Positions 25,980 to 33,721 of a DNA stretch of 33,721 nt are shown here, one piece after another. The DNA lies in the NCBI GenBank assembly GCA_016218565.1, contig JACRDM010000061.1, positions 1-33,721 of the forward strand, given 5' to 3'. Each line of letters opens with the position of its first letter. The first letter of the stretch is position 1. A model generated the notes under the pieces. It worked only from the letters and a program-made list of their open reading frames with translations, did not search any database and had not been told where the DNA came from. This stretch comes from Elusimicrobiota bacterium (lineage in GTDB: Bacteria > CAYTYR01 > UBA6262). The position numbers were made by a program, and so were the translations under genes.

Positions 25980-27476
25980 TTAAAAAGAGAACGCCATCCT
26001 GCCCATCATCATTGGGTTATAGTAGGTCAGGCTGAAAAATCGCCACACTGTACCCGCTATCGAACCGACCCATTTGCCGTCTGGCCCACGGGGTATTTCC
26101 CATTCATACTGAAAGGTTATTAGTCTTTCCTTATCACCAGGATTGTCCGAGGTATAGGGGAGCGCCTGATTAGGGAGATTCACCAGTTCAGCGATTTTAT
26201 CTAATTCTTTGGATATTTTAATCGCTTTCTTTTTAAATTCTTCGGCTTTTTTTGTATTGCCAACGCGGGCGCTGTATTTAGCCATAATCTTATAAGCCAA
26301 GACCATCTGTGCTGTGCCTTCTATCCAGATGAGCCTTTTGCGGGGGTTGCTGATTTCCTGAGGAATAGTGAAGTCAAAACCTTCTACGAGTTGATTTTTA
26401 ATTGCATCTTTCACTAATAAATATCGTTCAGCAAATTCGATCAGCCGGAAAGGGTTAATTCCCCATTGGTTTAAGCGTTCCGGTCCAATTACCGACAGGC
26501 TGTTAGACACAGTATCCAGCGCTTTAGTCGGATCAATACCATTCTCATTATAGCCGGCGTTAAACCCTCCGTTATCTTTATTATAAGCTATTTCCTTGAA
26601 CCAACGCTCCATGCCGGCAAGCTCACGTGATATCTCTTTATCGGTAAATCTCCGCTCTATAAAAACTTGTTTTACCCTATCTGAGCATTGTTGGTACATA
26701 CTCTGCAGAATAAGCAATATGGAATAGTAACCAATGCAATTTTCCGTGGAATAGACCTTGCTCCAGTCCGGCCCCCAGCCTGAGCCCATAGCGACCCCGC
26801 CCTTTTGACCATCTTCAAAAGTAAAATGTGGAAACCCAGAAACCCACTTAGCCAGATCAATCACCCAAGGCAAATAGTTCCTCTCCCCGGTAATCCTGAC
26901 ATATTGTACCGCGGCCAGAGCTATCCACATATTCGGCCCTACGTGTATTCGGTCACCGTCAATTCCTATCACTAAAGTGTTATCTTCAGCAAATTGATCG
27001 CTCCGGTAAGAAGTATAAAGTCCCCTTTCGCCATTTTTGGTACGGTAAAATTCTTTTTGCATGTTATCGAGTATCTGTTTGGCCTTGTCTTTCTCCCCAC
27101 AGGAACTATAGATCATGGCGGCTGTAGCTAAGTCGTAGGTAAAGGACTGGTTAGCCAGGTGCGGTTCATGGCCAAGCTCAAAGGCGCCTTCTGCTGGGAT
27201 CAAATAATACAAACTACTACCTTGGTAGCTCTCTACCAGGCCAGTGACTGGGTCCCGCAGGTGGTCCAGGAACCGCAAGGTTTCTTGCCTAATATCGCTA
27301 TATTTTTCCTGCAGATCAGAATCCATGAATTCCTTGTCCGGCTGAGCATATACTTCTTCGGCCGCCTGTCCCATCCCAGCCACCATTAGGCTGTAAAGAA
27401 ATATAAAAAGCGTCCCTATTATCAATTTTATATTTTTAAAATCTGAGTAATCGTCTTTTAAAATCTGGGTAATCAT
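25980..27476 (-). CDS. Secreted protein of unknown function, alpha/alpha-barrel (glycoside-hydrolase-like)
   Basis: Hydrophobic signal segment LIIGTLFIFLYSLMVAGMGQAAEE; ETLRFLDHLRDPVTGLVESYQG, NQSFTYDLATAAMIYSSCGEKDKAKQILDNM, NMWIALAAVQYVRITGERNYLPWVIDLAKW helical-toroid style. Confidence 0.7.
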   Translation of the reverse strand: MITQILKDDYSDFKNIKLIIGTLFIFLYSLMVAGMGQAAEEVYAQPDKEFMDSDLQEKYSDIRQETLRFLDHLRDPVTGLVESYQGSSLYYLIPAEGAFELGHEPHLANQSFTYDLATAAMIYSSCGEKDKAKQILDNMQKEFYRTKNGERGLYTSYRSDQFAEDNTLVIGIDGDRIHVGPNMWIALAAVQYVRITGERNYLPWVIDLAKWVSGFPHFTFEDGQKGGVAMGSGWGPDWSKVYSTENCIGYYSILLILQSMYQQCSDRVKQVFIERRFTDKEISRELAGMERWFKEIAYNKDNGGFNAGYNENGIDPTKALDTVSNSLSVIGPERLNQWGINPFRLIEFAERYLLVKDAIKNQLVEGFDFTIPQEISNPRKRLIWIEGTAQMVLAYKIMAKYSARVGNTKKAEEFKKKAIKISKELDKIAELVNLPNQALPYTSDNPGDKERLITFQYEWEIPRGPDGKWVGSIAGTVWRFFSLTYYNPMMMGRMAFSF

Positions 27477-27479
27477 CCT

Positions 27480-28079
27480 TTAAAGCTCCTTCCGCCCTTC
27501 TAAAGCTTTGCTTAACGTCACTTCGTCGGCATATTCCAGACTGGAACCTATAGGCAGGCCATAAGCAATGCGCGCTACTTTCACGCCTAAAGGCTTGATC
27601 AACCGTGATAGATAAAGCGCCGTAGCCTCACCTTCAACATTGGGATTGGTGGCCACAATGACTTCGCGTACTTTATCTTTCTCAAGGCGGGCCAGCAGTT
27701 CCTTTATTTTTAGATCTTCCGGGCCGATACCCTCAATAGGAGAAAGCGCTCCCAACAATACATGGTAGACACCCTTGAGCCCCCTGGTTTTTTCTACGGC
27801 CCTTACGTCAAAAGGTTCTTCTACTACACAAATTTGGGTATGGTCACGTTCGGGATTCTGGCAAATAGCGCAAGGGTCGGTATCGGTTACATTGTTGCAG
27901 ATGGAACAGTAGCAGATGCTTTCCTTAGCTAACTTGATCGCTTCGGATAGGTCTATTACTTCTTCCTTATTGGTTTTCAGGATGTAATATGCCAGCCTCT
28001 CAGCTGTCTTTGGCCCTATACCTGGCAACCGGTGCAAAGCTTCCACTAATTTTTGCAGACTCTGAATTTGATACGTCAT
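27480..28079 (-). CDS. recR: Recombination protein RecR
   Basis: [88 protein letters not shown]. Confidence 0.97.
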   Translation of the reverse strand: MTYQIQSLQKLVEALHRLPGIGPKTAERLAYYILKTNKEEVIDLSEAIKLAKESICYCSICNNVTDTDPCAICQNPERDHTQICVVEEPFDVRAVEKTRGLKGVYHVLLGALSPIEGIGPEDLKIKELLARLEKDKVREVIVATNPNVEGEATALYLSRLIKPLGVKVARIAYGLPIGSSLEYADEVTLSKALEGRKEL

Positions 28080-28382
28080 CTAAGTCAATCCTGGGATATT
28101 CATTCCGCCGGACATTTTCTTCATTTCGTTAGCCATCAAATCTTGTGACTTAGCCAGCGCTTCGTTAAACGCGCGTAAAAATACTTTTTCCAGCTTTTCC
28201 GCTGTGCTGCCAGAAAGAAGTTCCGGGTTGATTTTTAAAGTTTGTATTTCCTGCTTGCCATTCATTATTATCTGTACTCCTTGATAATCCACCTGAATAA
28301 TCTTTCCTTTTAATTCCTCTTGCATTTTTTTCATCTGCGACTGCATTTCTTTGGCCTGTTTGAGTAATTTAAACATGTCCAT
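28080..28382 (-). CDS. ybaB: YbaB/EbfC family nucleoid-associated protein
   Basis: LLKQAKEMQSQMKKMQEELKGK...ALAKSQDLMANEMKKMSGGMNIPGL between dnaX and recR. Confidence 0.93.
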   Translation of the reverse strand: MDMFKLLKQAKEMQSQMKKMQEELKGKIIQVDYQGVQIIMNGKQEIQTLKINPELLSGSTAEKLEKVFLRAFNEALAKSQDLMANEMKKMSGGMNIPGLT

Positions 28383-28383
28383 G

Positions 28384-30084
28384 TTACTTATTCTCCTTTC
28401 CCATAGTATTATTATTTACTATCTCTCCACCAAATACATCCAAGACCTTGCGTACGACCGGATCTCCTTCGGCTAAAGACCTATTTATCGTTAGATTCTG
28501 CGCGTTGGCCACCCCGTTGACTACTGTTTCTTCTATTTCCTCTTCTATGGCCAGCCCTGCTTCATCAGCCAGCTCTCCCGGGCCGCTGGCTACTGCGCTG
28601 GTCACACTGACTACTTTTACCGGCACCTGGAAAATTTGCTGTGTTATGGTCTCTATTATTTTGGCATTTTCCGGGCGCTCAATAGTCTGTTTCTGGAATT
28701 TATCCTGTTGGCCAAACTCCAATGTTAATAAAGTGCCGGCCAGTTCTTTGGGGTTGGCCGGGTCCAGGCAAGCTGCCAAACCAGGCTTCTTTTTACGAAT
28801 TTCCTCAAGCACCATCTTCCATTGCTGCTTTAATGAAGAATTGTCCGGAGCTGTTGTTTTCTCAAAAGCAGGATTGGTGTTTATGTGTATACTTTTTTTA
28901 GTTGCTGACTTATTAGTTTGTTCTGTTTGGCTGGTTCCGCTGTTTCCTTTTTCCAGAGCTTCCAGGCGGCTAATTAATTCATCTATGGCTAGGTAGGGGC
29001 GGGATAGGTTTATTAGTCCTACTTCCAGCGCTATTCTAGGCTGGTCACTATATTTCATATCTCTTTCTATAGTCCCTATTAATTCGATATAATGCAGCAA
29101 GGCCTCTGTGCGCACCGGTTCAATCTGGACTTTAAGGGCTTGAATTGTTTCGGCAGCTAATTTTATCAGTTCTTGCGGCTGGGCGCTGATTTTAGCCATC
29201 AATAAATTGCGGAAGTGCGCGTGCAGATCTTTGGTCAGTTGATAAAGATCCAGTCCTGACTCCTGCGCCTCACTGACTAAAGTCAATACTTCTTCTGTTT
29301 GTTGCCCAAAGATAGAACTGCTGAATTTTGACAGTAATTCCTGGCTGGTGATCCCCAGGATCGAACGCACTGTTTGGCCCTCTAGGCTCTGGCCCAGGCC
29401 ACCAAAGGAGATCACCTGATCAAGGGTACTTTGGGCATCGCGCATGCTGCCTTGAGCCGCTTGGCTGATAATATTCAGCGCTTCTTCTGATATTACTATT
29501 TTTTCCTTGGCCGCCAGGGTCTTAAGATGTTTTTCAATAGTAGCCATAGTAATGAGTTTGAAATTGAACCGCTGGCAACGGGAAAGGATGGTCTCTGGAA
29601 TATTTTGCGGCTCGGTGGTGGCAAAGATAAAAATGATGTGGGCAGGAGGTTCTTCCAGGGTTTTAAGTAAAGCGTTAAATCCATCATCCGAGAGCTGGTG
29701 GACTTCATCTATAATATAGATCTTAAACCTGGCATAGGCCGGGGCAAACTTTACATTTTCGCGCAGGGCTTTGATCGCGTCAATGCCCCGATTAGAGGCT
29801 CCGTCAATTTCCAGTACATCCAGGGCCTTACCTTCCGTGATCTCTTTGCAGAGCTGACATTTATTATCCGGTTCAGCCGCCGGGCCTTCTTTACAGTTCA
29901 GGGCTTTGGCAAAAATTCTGGCTGCCGTAGTCTTGCCTACCCCGCGCGGTCCGGAAAAAAGATAGGCGTGGCCGATCTTGCCGCTGGCAATAGCATTCTG
30001 TAACGCCTGCGCTACTGCCTCCTGCCCGATGATCTCACTGAATTTCTGGGGCCGGTATTTTCTCGCTAATACTAGATAGCTCAT
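28384..30084 (-). CDS. dnaX: DNA polymerase III subunit gamma/tau
   Basis: YLVLARKYRPQKFSEIIGQEAVAQAL, YLFSGPRGVGKTTAARIFAKALNC, Zn motif, IIDEVHQLSDDGFNALLKTLEEPPAHIIFIFATT. Confidence 0.96.
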   Translation of the reverse strand: MSYLVLARKYRPQKFSEIIGQEAVAQALQNAIASGKIGHAYLFSGPRGVGKTTAARIFAKALNCKEGPAAEPDNKCQLCKEITEGKALDVLEIDGASNRGIDAIKALRENVKFAPAYARFKIYIIDEVHQLSDDGFNALLKTLEEPPAHIIFIFATTEPQNIPETILSRCQRFNFKLITMATIEKHLKTLAAKEKIVISEEALNIISQAAQGSMRDAQSTLDQVISFGGLGQSLEGQTVRSILGITSQELLSKFSSSIFGQQTEEVLTLVSEAQESGLDLYQLTKDLHAHFRNLLMAKISAQPQELIKLAAETIQALKVQIEPVRTEALLHYIELIGTIERDMKYSDQPRIALEVGLINLSRPYLAIDELISRLEALEKGNSGTSQTEQTNKSATKKSIHINTNPAFEKTTAPDNSSLKQQWKMVLEEIRKKKPGLAACLDPANPKELAGTLLTLEFGQQDKFQKQTIERPENAKIIETITQQIFQVPVKVVSVTSAVASGPGELADEAGLAIEEEIEETVVNGVANAQNLTINRSLAEGDPVVRKVLDVFGGEIVNNNTMGKENK

Positions 30085-30087
30085 TGA

Positions 30088-30699
30088 TTATCCTATAAGT
30101 TGGGTGATTTTGTTTAACACTTCATATTCAAAAGGTGTGCGGGCCGCGCTTTCCAATATTCTTTTAATCGTAACCACGCTGCCGGGAATGATCGTGGCTT
30201 TTGGTTTCGAGGATAACATCTGCGAGGTAATAATGCCTAGCTCTGATTGCAGCCTGGCTTTTTGCTCAAAGCTCAAGTTAAGCTGGTCCAAAGAGGCGCT
30301 TAGAACCTGCAATAATTCCTGTAATTCATTATACCGGCTTTCACCTATAGTAAAACTCTGCGATTTATCATAGCTATCCTGCATCTGCATTTCCATATTT
30401 TGTTTAGCCGCAGTATTGTCGCGCGCAGGAAAATGCACAGTGGCTTTATCCGGCGCCATTAACACCGCTTCAATTTCAGCGGCGCCGGCAGGGGTAATAT
30501 TTATCATGTTGCCGGGAGATTGGAAGGTAATAAGTTTCTCGTTTTCCAGGTAGAAAATAATATCTTGCAATAAACTAGTACTGAATCCAAGCTGTTCTTG
30601 CATTTTGTTAAAATGAACTGCCTGGCCTTCTTCCCCGGCGGTCAATTCATACAGCCGGCGCATTAACTTAAATCTTTTTTTGGCCATCTCTTCGGACAT
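30088..30699 (-). CDS. Uncharacterised wHTH protein with a C-terminal coiled region
   Basis: N-terminal RLYELTAGEEGQAVHFNKMQEQLGFSTSLLQDIIFYLENEKLITFQSPGNMINITPAGAAEIE; C-terminal QSELGIITSQMLSSKPKATIIPGSVVTIKRILESAA. Confidence 0.75.
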   Translation of the reverse strand: MSEEMAKKRFKLMRRLYELTAGEEGQAVHFNKMQEQLGFSTSLLQDIIFYLENEKLITFQSPGNMINITPAGAAEIEAVLMAPDKATVHFPARDNTAAKQNMEMQMQDSYDKSQSFTIGESRYNELQELLQVLSASLDQLNLSFEQKARLQSELGIITSQMLSSKPKATIIPGSVVTIKRILESAARTPFEYEVLNKITQLIG

Positions 30700-30775
30700 T
30701 TATATCCTCAGTTACGTTGTACGGTTTCGTAGTCTGTTACGGGCTTCGATACCCAAACCGTTCCTCAAGTTAAAA

Positions 30776-30848
<73 letters not shown>

Positions 30849-31168
30849 AAGCCGCACTTCACTACGTTCCGTTTGCTTTTCACAGGAGGCACCACAAGGT
30901 AGTTTCTCCTTCTGATACTCGGTTGACACGGTTGTTGTTTCAAGCAACGTTCTTTAGCAACCTCGTGTCATCCTCTTCCGGGGTTACCAAAGCGCTGCGT
31001 TTTCTCAAGCCAATAAGGTTTAAAAAACCCGACTCTCTTCCGGTTATTCTGTTTTTAACTTTACCAGGTACAGCGGATTTTTATTTATTGCCGCTGAAGC
31101 GCCAAGCAATAGTTATGCCTATTATTATAATAGCTATTAATATCAGCCAATTTCTTATTCTTTTTCTA

Positions 31169-31196
31169 TCAACTATGAACTATCAACCATCAACTG
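31169..31196. repeat. Seven-nucleotide phased repeat, TCAACTA family, copy 2
   Basis: TCAACTA TGAACTA TCAACCA TCAACTG; preceded by TTTTTCTA as in copy 1. Confidence 0.85.
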
Positions 31197-31199
31197 TTT

Positions 31200-31559
31200 T
31201 TATTGCTCCGCCAGCCAGTCTTTGGCGGCTTCTTTGGTATCAAACAGTTTAACTTTATTTTTTTCATTCGTCATTATCCCATCGTAAATTACTCTTAGTA
31301 TCCCGGTAGCTCCAGTCACTGCTTCCGCTTTGGCGAAGAGACGATTATGCGCTGCTAAATTCTGCATAATCTGTTTAGTATTTTTATCAAATAACATATC
31401 CTCTATATTAATCAAGGTTAATACCGAACCTGGTGCCTGGTGAGCAACTATCTTTTTTATTTCACCTATGATCAGCTGAGTCTCTGTGGGAGAGCACTTG
31501 GAAAAATCAACATAAATTATGGTTTTTCCTTTATGGTCCAAATAATTTATTCTTTCCAC
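31200..31559 (-). CDS. STAS-like domain protein
   Basis: GKTIIYVDFSKCSPTETQLIIGEIKKIVAHQAPGSVLTLINIEDMLFDKNTKQIMQNLAAHNRLFAKAEAVTGATGILRVIYDGI. Confidence 0.6.
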   Translation of the reverse strand: MERINYLDHKGKTIIYVDFSKCSPTETQLIIGEIKKIVAHQAPGSVLTLINIEDMLFDKNTKQIMQNLAAHNRLFAKAEAVTGATGILRVIYDGIMTNEKNKVKLFDTKEAAKDWLAEQ

Positions 31560-31572
31560 TTTTTATCCCCTA

Positions 31573-31900
31573 TTATTTTTGTTCTAGCCGCCAGTCTTTG
31601 GCGGCTTTTTCATTATCAATAATTTATTATCTCTTCTGGCCAGGGTTATTATAGTATTAAAAAGCACTTGCGTTTGACTGGTTATTCCTGTCACTGCTGA
31701 AGGCTCTGATAAAGGGCTTGTTAAGTTCAATATATTCTCTCAAGGTTTTAGCGACATCTTTATTAACGCGTAGCAGTTATACATTAGTGAGCGCCAGGAA
31801 AGAATTTGGAGGCTGCTGAGTGATGATCTCCCTGTCCTTGGTAACAAGCGCCACTAGTTATTCCTCTAAGCCTTCAGAAAAATCAAGCTACAGGATCTCC
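31573..31900 (-). pseudogene. Decayed tandem paralogue of the 31200..31559 STAS-like gene
   Basis: Minus-strand frames give LDFSEGLEE*LVALVTKDREIITQQPPNSFLALTNV*LLRVNKDVAKTLREYIELNKPFIRA / SAVTGITSQTQVLFNTIITLARRDNKLL / DNEKAAKDWRLEQK*, aligned along the neighbour with stops and frameshifts. Confidence 0.85.
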
Positions 31901-31911
31901 TTTTAAAGAAA

Positions 31912-32002
31912 CGGAGAGGCTGGGATTTGAACCCAGGGTACAAGTTTTCACTCGTACAACCGCTTAGCAGGCGGCTGCCTTCAGCCACTCGGCCACCTCT
32001 CC
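31912..32002 (-). tRNA. tRNA-Ser (GCT)
   Basis: GGAGAGGTGGCCGAGTGGCTGAAGGCAGCCGCCTGCTAAGCGGTTGTACGAGTGAAAACTTGTACCCTGGGTTCAAATCCCAGCCTCTCCG; anticodon GCT, long variable arm. Confidence 0.96.
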
Positions 32003-32020
32003 AATGCTCGTTCTCCTCGC

Positions 32021-32041
32021 AAGTTAATAGTTCATAGTTGA
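32021..32041. repeat. Seven-nucleotide phased repeat, TCAACTA family, copy 3 (opposite orientation)
   Basis: Minus strand TCAACTA TGAACTA TTAACTT, directly 5' of tRNA-Ser. Confidence 0.75.
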
Positions 32042-32160
32042 TATATAGGAAAAGCACTCTCTAGTCTTTTCAATCAACTACGATTCCCGATTATATCGGG
32101 ACAGATTATCAACTACCTGCCCCCAGTCTGTGATCCCGAGTTATTGGGATCAGCAGGGGG

Positions 32161-32689
32161 TCAACTACTAAGGGGCTTATTCATTTCCCGGAAACGTACA
32201 GTAAACCATTGTTGATCAGCAAACACTACAGAGGTTTGTACTTGTCTTTCCGGTACACACCAGTATGTCCGCAAAATCTCTTCTTTTTCTTCCGTGGAAA
32301 CCATCTGAAATCCATTATTTTCACCTGAAAGATGTTGCCCATTTAGCATCTTCCCAGGTTCCTGTTAATATTGGTTTATGCGCCAATTTCTTTAAGAATA
32401 GCAGTAATTCTCTTCCTATTACCTGGTTCCGTTTGGCGATACGGACATAGGCATGCTTGATCAGAGCAACCTCCCGTATTTGCTGTATACCCAGGATACC
32501 CACTAATTGGCCATTTTCCTCATAACCCCAGAATTACACATCTGCCTCTATTTCATGTAGAAACTCTTCCCTGGACATGTACGGTTCTTTCCAACGATCC
32601 TGAGGAATCACTCCTTTATAGGCCCGCGCGGCGTCATTAATGATTTCAAAAATCACATCAATATCTGATTTGTCGCATTTCCTGATCAT
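32161..32689 (-). pseudogene. GNAT N-acetyltransferase pseudogene
   Basis: MIRKCDKSDIDVIFEIINDAARAYKGVIPQDRWKEPYMSREEFLHEIEADV*FWGYEENGQLVGILGIQQIREVALIKHAYVRIAKRNQVIGRELLLFLKK...TWEDAKWA then frameshift to GFQMVSTEEKEEILRTYW...; TAA at 32534..32536. Confidence 0.88.
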
Positions 32690-32832
32690 ATACAGCATCC
32701 TTTAGATACCATAAGTTCGATTCCGGAAAACTGCAACAATCCCAATAGATACAATGCTTTTAAAGAACTGGCTACAAAACGACTATACCAAAAATACCCC
32801 TGTTTTTCAAGGTTTTTTTAGTGGTACTTTCT

Positions 32833-33093
32833 CTACAATTGCCGATATATTTCTTTCCGGTGTCCGATCAGGATAACTCGAATCTCTTTCCCTTTGAAAT
32901 CCACGGCATAGATGATCCGGTAATTGCCTTGCCTCAAGCGGTAAAGGCCGGCTCTGCCGGCAAGTTTCTTGCACCCTGTGGGAACCGGATTGTTTAAGAG
33001 TTCCTTTAAGGCGTCCCGAATCCTGGACACATCCGTGTCGGGGATCTTGGCTAAGTCCTTGAAAACTATTTTTTCATAGAGAATCCGGTACAT
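32833..33093 (-). CDS. RelE/ParE-family toxin
   Basis: MYRILYEKIVFKDLAKIP...RIRDALKELLNNPVPTGCKKLAGRAGLYRLRQGNYRIIYAVDFKGKEIRVILIGHRKEIYR. Confidence 0.93.
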   Translation of the reverse strand: MYRILYEKIVFKDLAKIPDTDVSRIRDALKELLNNPVPTGCKKLAGRAGLYRLRQGNYRIIYAVDFKGKEIRVILIGHRKEIYRQL

Positions 33094-33347
33094 CAGGGTT
33101 TTATCCCTCTATGGCTGAGATATTTGTCGAATTCTTTCTGGGAGACAAACTGGGGATTCTTCATTCTCTCTTCGGCAAGCTGAAGGTCTTCATTGTCCTG
33201 GCTGATTTCCAGCAGTTTCTCCTTAATAGCCTCGGTGATAAGATAGTTCATCTTGATGCCATGGGCTAGGCAGTATCTATTAAGTTTTTGTTTGAGTTCG
33301 GCGGGGATTCGGGTCCCCAGCAGAACTTGTTCATGTTGACCGCGCAT
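33093..33347 (-). CDS. Ribbon-helix-helix-type antitoxin
   Basis: VLLGTRIPAELKQKLNRYCLAHGIKMNYLITEAIKEKLLE; 1-nt overlap (TGATG) with the toxin start. Confidence 0.85.
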   Translation of the reverse strand: MRGQHEQVLLGTRIPAELKQKLNRYCLAHGIKMNYLITEAIKEKLLEISQDNEDLQLAEERMKNPQFVSQKEFDKYLSHRGIKP

Positions 33348-33360
33348 AGTAATACACCTC

Positions 33361-33412
33361 CTTATGCTAACTTATGCTATCATAATATATCATCTGGCGA
33401 TTCCCTTGTCAA
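33361..33412 (-). promoter_or_regulatory. Toxin-antitoxin promoter with tandem operator-like repeats
   Basis: Minus strand TTGACA (33407..33412), 17 nt, TATATT (33384..33389); cttatgcta direct repeat at 33361..33369 and 33371..33379 (10-bp period) just 5' of SD GGAGGTG. Confidence 0.75.
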
Positions 33413-33721
33413 GAGTTTTTCGCTGGTTTGCTGGTTTGCTTTTTCCTCTGGGGTGATATTTCCGGTGGGCGGCTTTTAAGTCTATCGGGCTGACTCTGGT
33501 GTAGACTTGCGTGGAGTTTAGGGAACTGTGGCCCAGCAGTTCCTGGATAATCCGCAGGCTGGCCCCGCCTTTGAGAAAATGCGTGGCGCAGCTGTGCCGC
33601 AGGCTGTGGCAGGAAACCTTTTTGTCTGGATACAGCTTGCCGGCATATTTCTTCACGGTGTAATTGAGCGTCTGAGGGTTTAGTCTATTCCCCTGGCTGG
33701 TGATAAACAACGCGAGCTGTA
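33390..33721 (-). CDS. Tyrosine recombinase (XerC/D-type), C-terminal part, truncated by the window edge
   Basis: ALFITSQGNRLNPQTLNYTVKKYAGKLYPDKKVSCHSLRHSCATHFLKGGASLRIIQELLGHSSLNSTQVYTRV; HxLRHS...LGHSS...Y catalytic motifs. Confidence 0.93.
   Translation of the reverse strand, partial: QLALFITSQGNRLNPQTLNYTVKKYAGKLYPDKKVSCHSLRHSCATHFLKGGASLRIIQELLGHSSLNSTQVYTRVSPIDLKAAHRKYHPRGKSKPANQRKTLDKGIAR

Noticed and set aside
28384-30084. Programmed frameshift in dnaX
   Set aside because: No clear A_AAA_AAG-type slippery site with following hairpin was found by eye.
30849-31199. SRP RNA (ffs), tmRNA or RNase P RNA near dnaX/tRNAs
   Set aside because: Looked for conserved cores (e.g. GGAAGCAGCC-type SRP loop, tmRNA GGGGCTGATTCTGG, rnpB GAGGAAAGTCC) and found none.
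31866-32057. 63-aa ORF GGRVAEGSRLLSGCTSENLYPGFKSQPLRF
   Set aside because: Translation of tRNA-Ser; spurious.
32534-32536. Programmed readthrough/recoding of the in-frame stop in the GNAT gene
   Set aside because: Codon is TAA and a separate frameshift occurs downstream; decay is the simpler explanation.

Overview
The window is a 33.7 kb bacterial chromosomal segment. Nearly every credible gene lies on the minus strand. Gene content suggests an anaerobic diderm, possibly of Omnitrophota type, but taxonomy is only inferred. Reading right to left, the conserved backbone is: tyrosine recombinase fragment, RHH/RelE toxin-antitoxin pair, tRNA-Ser, STAS-like gene, tRNA-Ala, wHTH protein-dnaX-ybaB-recR, secreted alpha/alpha-barrel-like protein, porCDAB, tRNA-Asn, PilZ protein, proS, RimP-C-like ORF, nusA-infB-rbfA-nrnA-ribF, rpsO-pnp-accB, wHTH (DUF2582-like)-spoVG, uppP-ftsK-lolA, rodZ-like HTH, rimO, pgsA-pgpA, two nucleotidyltransferase modules and recA. 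The most unusual feature is the intergenic DNA. An inverted-repeat element, TAAACCCCGTTAGAA ... TTCTAACGGGGTAAA(GGAGG), occurs in at least four gaps; its arms overlap upstream stop codons and abut downstream Shine-Dalgarno sequences. Other families are two 7-nt-phased repeats (TAGCGTA and TCAACTA types), a 67-bp direct repeat flanking the tRNA-Asn/por block, GATTACACAGATT palindromes and GGCACAAAG repeats. Several of these invade gene ends (rimO C-terminus, porB stop, N-terminus of the secreted protein). There are also three clear pseudogenes (AAA ATPase, STAS-like tandem copy, GNAT), a partial paralogue remnant next to recA, an INS-less ProRS, and absence of full-length rimP and of truB from their usual operon positions. 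All calls come from reading the sequence and the supplied ORF track; no searches were run.
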